Shown: positions 57,930 through 64,000 of the stretch, piece after piece
Numbering within the stretch: position 1 is the first letter of the stretch
Layout of the letters: the number at the start of each line of letters is the position of its first letter
NCBI RefSeq assembly: GCF_963583255.1
Contig: NC_084808.1
Location: forward strand, 12,795,501 to 12,859,500
DNA: 64,000 nucleotides
DNA from: Pyrus communis
Lineage: Eukaryota; Streptophyta; Magnoliopsida; Rosales; Rosaceae
Reading direction: 5' to 3'
Position numbers and translations under genes: made by a program
Notes under the pieces: generated by a model
What the model was told of the DNA's origin: nothing
The model's database searches: none
What the model saw: the letters and a program-made list of their open reading frames with translations, nothing else

Positions 57930-60205
57930 TGACACACCCCGAACCGGGATGTCCCCCCTGGATCTTGAATCGAGCTATGTTAGCCGACACTCGAAGGGTG
58001 ACAAAGTTATAAAGTGTAGTGATGTAAAAAATAAGAGTAAATTTAAACCTAAAAGTGCCTAAATGCAAGAGTGCACATGTGAGTGGGAGTGAACCCAATT
58101 CACACGTGATGTCAGAGCATAAATACATTATAGTAAAGGTAGGATAAGAATTATACCGTCGAAGGTACACTCCTATACCAACATTTGCCAAGAATCCTCG
58201 TCAACATTTAAGCTCTGCTACTAAAATCTGGAGGCGCGAAAAATAAGGGTGAGTGGGCCTAAAAATAAAGAACCTTTTCAAAATGTAATAACCCATTGCC
58301 GTAAAACAAGTATAGTTTCCAAATATATCATAAATACGAAAAATCACAATATTTCACCTATAAAACATATGATAACCGGTACCATATCTTGCATAAATGA
58401 ACATGTAATATCAGGTGCTCATCAACATATGCTGATACACGAGTTCATGCAGAGATATGCTGACATGAATAGGACTGGGTGTAATAATGATTTATGCTCT
58501 AGTACTACAATCATGTGAAGACTGGCACTATGCACGTCACATACGAGTCCTAATTGCCTATAGCAATCTAGGACATGACTGGCACCTACAATGGATTCAA
58601 AGTGAGCGTACGATGCGATGTGAACGTCACATGAAGACTGACCTTGGCCCGTGTGAGTACTAACCAGTGTAGCACACGATGATCATATAACATAAATATG
58701 AACATGCCACAATAATTCAACAATTCTAGTCAATATAATACTATTTCCAAGCCGTAAATATAATTAAGGCATTCCTTATAGTCCGCTTACCTGTTCATCC
58801 CATAGGGTTATTCATAATTTCCCAACAATACGACATTTCCTTATAATCGTCAATTTAATTATGGCAATCACGTAGAAAATTCATTGATAAATATATATGT
58901 GGAAACTAATATATATATATATACTATATAAAAGAAAAGACTCACTCATATATACTTGCAATGTCGTAGCTGTTTGAACGAGTAAATACGAATTGTCGAT
59001 GTTAACCGTACCTAAGCATAATAGAGACCCATTAGTAAAACTCAATTAAAAAATTTGAATTTGGAGAAACGGATGGCAGATTCGAAATCAGCGCGTCGAA
59101 ATACGTTAAGAATAATCTGGGGCAAATTTTCATAAAAAGTCAACCAAGCCGCCCCGGCGGTCAACTATGTTAAAAATTTGGAATTTCACTAAATGGATGC
59201 CAAAAATGGACTCCGGGTGTCGCAATTAGCATAAGAGGTTTCCGATAAAGTTTTGAAAAAGTCAACAAAAGTTAACTAACGGTCAACAGTTAACTTTAAC
59301 GAAATAGATGGAATATTCCGTTAAAGTTAACTGAATACTCCCAAATTTTGAAATGGATCAGGGTCAATGGGTCATGGGTTTGGATCCGGGTTAGGTTTTT
59401 TTTTTTCGTCGCCAAAACTACGATATCTCACTCGTTTCTCAACCAAAATTGTCCCATAATATATCAAAACGAAGCTAGGAAAGTGTAGAACAAGATTGTG
59501 GAGTTCAAAAAGTGGCTAGAGATGGCCGGAAAATGGTCTGAAAGGCGACTGGTCCGTCAAAAACTAGGTAACTTGCCAGAAAACTGGACAAACTTTAAAC
59601 GTCCATAACTTTATCAATACTTAACGAAATTGAGTGGTTCAAAAACCAAAATCATACCTCAGAAAGAGAAAAACAGATTGGTAGCCTTCTTGATGGCTAA
59701 ATCGCCATGGTTTGACCGTAAAATGACCTGAAAGCCGCGCAGGTCTCCAAAAAACTGGGTAAAGTTTAAACGTTCATAACTTCTTCAATTTTTAACCAAA
59801 ATGGATGATCTTTATATGAAAATGAAGCTCAAAATGAGTGGTTATGATATGTGATTTCCGGAAAGTGAGAGAGTTAGAGCGGGAGAGATGTGAGGGAGAA
59901 AAATAGAGAGAAGAGAGAGAAAGAGAGTGAAAAGGGAGAGTTTCCATGAAAAAGGGAGACACGGAAGTGCGGGGAAGAGTGGGATGTGGGCCCCACGCGG
60001 CTCACAAATTTAGACTAAATATTCCTCAAATATGAAATTATTAAGGAAAATTTTATTTGAATCCATATAACTTCTTTATACACCCAATTTAAACTTTAAA
60101 TATGAATTGTCTTTCTTATCCTATTGCATAATTATCATCAAGTATAAGATGAAATGAACTATAAAACCAAAATTTATCAATAAACCCATATATACCCAAT
60201 AAGAA

Positions 60206-60631
60206 TCAATCTACTTCTTGCTGCCATCTAGGAACGTGTCGCGCCATCATTGCATGCCGATGGCTGAAACTTGGCATTTTAATCTGGGATAACCTATAAC
60301 GGTAGTGGAGTTGGGTGAAGATGGAAAAGTCAAGTTAACCTGCCTCGAACCCAATTTGAGAGAGGATCAGCAACCCAGTACACAGTGCCTCCAAATGTGT
60401 GGTTAATTTGGTTCCTTTCCAACAAAGGACAACAACATTTCATCAGATGGGGCATTGCTCAAAGCTACTCCAAGGGATGCCGAGACTCTCACTACTCTCT
60501 TGTGAGATGTACTTATACACCTGCATTTCAGTTCTAGGACTTCGAGTTGGCAAAAACGCTCCGACCTTGTTTCTCTCTTTCCTAGTTACGAGACTCTCAT
60601 TACGTTGCTTATCTTCCTTGAAAATGCATAA
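60206..60631 (+). pseudogene. Captured DUF985 / Cupin_5 gene fragment
   Basis: The Cupin_5 (DUF985, YML079w-like) family is readable in order: SIYFLLPSRNVSRHH, MAETWHFNLG, PITVVELGEDGKVKLTCL, then QYTVPPNVW, FPTKDNNISSDGALLKA, HYSLVRCTYTPAFQF, DFELAK, and RSDLVSLFPSYETLITLL before a TAA at 60629-60631. The N-terminal third of the family (NLQPHPEGG region) is absent. Damage is a stop after NLG (TAA where the family has Glu) and at least three frameshifts. No intron is seen in this span. The biochemical role of the family is poorly known; the fold is a beta-barrel cupin. Confidence 0.82.
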
Positions 60632-60688
60632 GCCTTTGGTGCAGCAATATTATGCTTGTACTAGCTCAATGTTACTTCTGAGTTTTTA

Positions 60689-61068
60689 GAGTATTTCCAA
60701 ATAAGATGTCAAAATATCCAAATTAGCAATAACGGTAACAAAAGACAACATTAATGTTTTTCAACCAAGAAGCCAAATCTGATGTGGCATGACATGAAAT
60801 GACATCTCTCCCCCTTGCTACCAAATTTGACAGCACCTTCAAAATTTTTAATTAATTATTAAATGTTATTATTTTTTATTGGTTTAAATCATTATCCTTT
60901 TATTTCTTTTCATTCCCAATGCAAAGAAAATACATATGAATTTTTATTTTATGTTTAAAATTTGGCATATCGGTTGGAGAGCAAAACTTTAAAAGATGTC
61001 AAAGTGCCACGTAAGCCTTCAAATTTAAATTTTAGATTTTAAATTTGACATCTCTTTTGGAGATGGTC
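60689..61068. mobile_element. PIF/Harbinger-like MITE nested in the Pack-MULE
   Basis: TTA at 60686-60688 and 61069-61071. Ends GAGTATTTCCAAATAAGATG and, read back, GACCATCTCCAAAAGAGATG are inverted with a few mismatches, then both go on GTCAAA. 380 bp, no coding. Confidence 0.75.
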
Positions 61069-61880
61069 TTAGATGCTTATGTTATTGTTTATGGATTCAA
61101 AGTAACCAAGGGTTCTTCAAACTTCAGATCACATGAAGGAAAAGCTGACCCAACGGACCATGTGAAACTTCTGGATTTTGTACTAAATATTGGAGGGATT
61201 TGATGATCCAATTTTGATCATTTGCAAAAAATGCATACTGATTGAACAAAAAAATAAAATAAAAACATATGGGATTTCAATTTTTCAATTTTTTTTATTC
61301 ATCTATATGGGATTAAGCAAAATCAACTGATGAAAGATTAGTTAAAACAGATATGGGATTGAGCAAAATCAGCAAAAAAGAAGGATTAAGCATGAGACAA
61401 ATATGTGAGAGATATTGTTGTCTTTATGCCTTGAATGATTTTCAAAACACTGATTTTGATTTTTTTTCTTTTTCTAAATGAGTGTAAAGATAAATTTATA
61501 TATTGAATTGTGATTGTGAGGGTAGTTTAGGTAGTAAGCTTAGGTTTAAAGACATATTAATAGTTCAATTAAAAATAATATGGGTGTAGAGAATAAGTTG
61601 GGTGTGAAAAGAGGTTGTATGGGTTCAAATAAAATTTCCCAATTATTAATTTGACATCGGTATTCAGTGATTCGTAAAATCTTCGTTATAACTTCAAATT
61701 CGATTTTGCCTACACCCATGCGTTCACAATGTCGAGTACTACACATATAGGCTAAAAGAATGGATCATATGTGTCGCTATACGACAGTCAATTAAAGTTA
61801 ACCCACTATCTTCTAGGGCATTTTCATCAATTCATTATTTTTAAATTAATAAAATCATAAAATTAGGATAGGTTGTTACA

Positions 61881-63715
61881 ATTCCATTGAATTAGTTTGG
61901 AATCCTATTCCTAGTTGGTTCCGTTGAGTAGTTGTGATACCAATGATTCAGGCTTGTCGAATTTTAAAGAGTAGCTCTGGAAGGGATGATTAGTGATCTA
62001 GGAGAATTTGAGATGACATGTGCGACCGACTAGAAACACGACTGAGGATTTGTTATCATGGCTAGGAAGCCTGTGGTAGGAAATAGACGATGAACATTAG
62101 TACTTATGGATGTATAACATAGCCTGTTTAGTAAACCCTGGTTTATATTGTAAGCCCATAGTTTTTCTACGTACTACTCACACGAACTTTGCAACTTATT
62201 TGAGTACCCAACCCCAAATCCCAAACTTTTTGGGTGAAATCGACTTGCCACAGGCACATTCGTTGGACTCAGCTGAAACTATTTGATTAAAGGCGGAGTC
62301 ATATTTCAAGGATTCCCTTACTAGTGACATTTGCCCGATGCAGCATTCCTATGGTGTAGTACCACTTTTGCAGGTTGACATGTATCATTAGATACGTGAG
62401 ATTTCAAGGGTAGTTGTGTTGGGGTTGAGCATCTAGAGTGACTAGGTCCCTTGTCTTTATTTATCTTTTATTTCAATACTACACATTGCGAGCCTAGGGC
62501 ATTATTTATTAGGAACTTGGTTTATGTATTTAATTGAAATACTGGGTCTAGTATGATTTTGATATACCATCGCACCGTTACTATCTTGAACTCACGTATT
62601 AATTCTGGACGTATATCTAGATCAAGGACACTCTTTTTGTTCTTATCATTAATAAAAATTCATTACGTTTTTTTGGTTAAAGAAAAAAATTGCATATCCA
62701 TTTTCATTAATCTTCTTTTAAAATAAACACTAAAAGTTCATACTAAATGATGAAAAAAATAGGGAAAAGCAAATCTACTATTCGTTGGTTTTCTCATCCA
62801 TTTTCTAACGTTACATTTTTCTCCCGACTATTCAAGTATGGACTATGGATACATCAAACGTGTGAAAGGAATTCTCATTCTCAAATTTCATTTCCCATAC
62901 ATCAAATTCCTCTTTTTTTTATTTTTTTTATTTATAACTTTTCTTTGCCAAGCCCTCTTAACTTCACTTGACCATGCATTATATTGTTTTGACGTAATCT
63001 GGAGCTGTCTCACGAGTGGTTCAAATTGCATGGCACGCGTTTAGAATATTAAAGGTCAACGTCATATGCGCATAAATTAAAAAAATTCAACCACTAGCTG
63101 CGTTGTGCAGTTGTATGATGAGTGAAAAATAATCGAGCGCTAAACAATAAAGTTACATTTATCATATTTTTTATACTATATTTGTAATATCTTTTTGATA
63201 AAAATAAGACCACCAACACATAAGGTAAATAATAGTAATATTTTGGACAGTTTAGACGAAATAGAAATGGGGTCGACAATTTCATTCACTTTATAAAAAT
63301 GTCAAACCCCTAAAACGAAAAGAACCGGAGACGGAACGCTGGGTCGCGAAGTGGGGATCACGATCCAGCACCTAGTTTGCTGGTCCATCACGTTCACTCC
63401 GTCCCAGTTCTGAACGAGGTTTCTTAATAAGGAGGGAGTCCTTTGAAATTGTTGGGAGTTGCGTGGAAGGATGAGGAACGTTTTAAAAACTGGTCAAACT
63501 ACTAGTCGTGGTCGTGGATGAGGAAAGCACAATGAATATTAAAGTGTTTTCTATCTTTTGAATTGCATTGCATGGTAGACCACCCAGGCTTTGACTCCAT
63601 GTTTTGCAACGGCAAAGCAAGGTCAAGTAATTAGTTTAACCTTCACTCGCCCACTAAATTGTCAACACCAAACAAACAAACAGTAAGCCATCTTCAACTA
63701 AGGGTCATAGGCTAC
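61881..63715. other. Intergenic or old repeat DNA without a gene
   Basis: The first part (61881-62640) looks like the continuation of the repeat broken by the solo LTR. The rest is AT-rich. A partial hairpin-MITE copy lies at 63150-63240. The sequence at about 63300-63450 is GC-richer but shows no recognisable gene. Confidence 0.4.
63150..63240. mobile_element. Hairpin MITE, partial member 3
   Basis: GTTACATTTATCATATTTTT, ATCTTTTTGATAAAAATAAG and ACCACCAACACATAAG align with the left half of the family at 37813-37951. The right half is missing or too diverged. Confidence 0.4.
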
Positions 63716-63862
63716 ATTAAAGGGATAAGAGAGTGAGATAAGCCTCATAATGCGTTGTCAATAATGTTGTTTAAATTCGTCTTTGATGAGAATCGAACTC
63801 AAGACCTCTCACTTACAAGTGAAGATGAATACACTCGACCGTAGTACTTAGCGGCACCATAG
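63716..63862 (-). mobile_element. tRNA-derived SINE
   Basis: Minus-strand copy with a B box (GAGTTCGATTCTC read back from about 63800) and the conserved TTCACTTGTAAGTGAGAGGTC part. The head, GGTGCCGCTAAGTACTACGG, starts near 63857. It matches the copies at 29615 and 36706. Confidence 0.7.
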
Positions 63863-64000
63863 CAAGTTAAACTTGGCCCAAAAAAGTTTAAAAAATATAT
63901 ATATAAGAGGAATAAAATATAGCCCTGCATTATTAGATACAAAATTTTAGTCACAAAGTAACCTTTAAAACAGGGAAGTGTTATTGGCAATCCAAAAATC

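Larger units (their letters stand above)
60045..61640 (+). mobile_element. Pack-MULE with captured DUF985 gene
   Basis: Inverted ends GGAAAATTTTATTTGAATCC and, read back, GGGAAATTTTATTTGAACCC continue with few mismatches for at least 40 bases (CATATAACTTCTTTATACACCC versus CATACAACCTCTTTTCACACCC in two parts). A perfect 9-bp duplication AATTATTAA flanks it (60036-60044 and 61641-61649). The 1.6-kb element has no transposase. It carries a host-gene fragment (60206-60631) and a nested MITE (60689-61068). This is the definition of a Pack-MULE. Confidence 0.88.
57930..61880 (-). mobile_element. Solo LTR (reverse) with nested Pack-MULE
   Basis: On the + strand it starts TGACACACCCCGAACCGGGA and ends GGATAGGTTGTTACA; read back, this is the same TGTNACAACC...GGTGTGTCA LTR type as at 19222 and 26129. 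The shared 3' stretch, GTCAATTAAAGTTAACCC..GGGCATTTTCATC (about 61785-61820), aligns with the copies at 24.7 and 26.9 kb. No coding domains. Removing the MULE leaves about 2.35 kb. The outer 5-mers GATTC and ATTCC share only four bases, so the target duplication is doubtful. Confidence 0.65.

Noticed and set aside
57930..61880. Perfect 5-bp target duplication of the solo LTR
   Set aside because: Flanks GATTC and ATTCC are only shifted relatives; I did not count it as a duplication.

Overview
The window is nuclear DNA from a dicot plant. Introns are GT-AG and AT-rich, microsatellites are common, and transposable elements dominate. The PIN2-type auxin carrier, 5S-carrying Cassandra retroelements and LTR families starting TGTGACAACCCGTCC point to a woody Rosaceae species such as apple or pear. 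The family is an inference from the repeats, not a proof.

Three host genes look functional. (1) At 1036-1714 (+) lies the last exon of a plant intracellular Ras-group-related LRR protein; its 5' exons are outside the window. (2) At 31907-36088 (+) is a complete seven-exon nucleotide-sugar/triose-phosphate-type transporter (378 aa). (3) At 45822-49268 (-) is a complete six-exon PIN2-type auxin efflux carrier (653 aa). Exon phases of genes 2 and 3 were checked base by base and close without a break.

Most of the rest is mobile DNA. From 4330 to 23728 runs one dead Ty3/gypsy element of the Tat type. It has LTRs of about 0.95 kb, a GGTAT target duplication, a broken gag-pol with two RNase H domains, and an antisense plant-mobile-domain pseudogene. 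Two solo LTRs with their own target duplications sit inside it (12554-14483, TSD CCTAT; 19222-22044, TSD CATTA). The second holds a captured 5' piece of an NBP35-like gene. From 23.7 to 31.2 kb lie a locus-specific tandem repeat, a reverse-oriented non-autonomous LTR element, SINEs, an OSTC pseudogene and a dead MuDR-type transposase. Between the transporter and PIN2 is a dead PIF/Harbinger element (38332-40658) that seems to be inserted in an older element.

PIN2 is flanked by two Cassandra insertions in opposite orientation. The one at 44243-44881 is a normal LTR-internal-LTR copy; the one at 50248-51203 is a three-LTR tandem array. Both have perfect 5-bp target duplications. From 51 to 64 kb come MITEs, a hAT element (8-bp TSD), a PIF-like insertion that interrupts the tandem-repeat region, and a 3.95-kb solo LTR. 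That solo LTR contains a Pack-MULE (9-bp TSD AATTATTAA) carrying a broken DUF985/Cupin_5 gene and a nested MITE.

No tRNA gene, true rRNA gene, CRISPR array or bacterial-type operon was seen. Domain names come from recognising motifs by eye; no database was searched.
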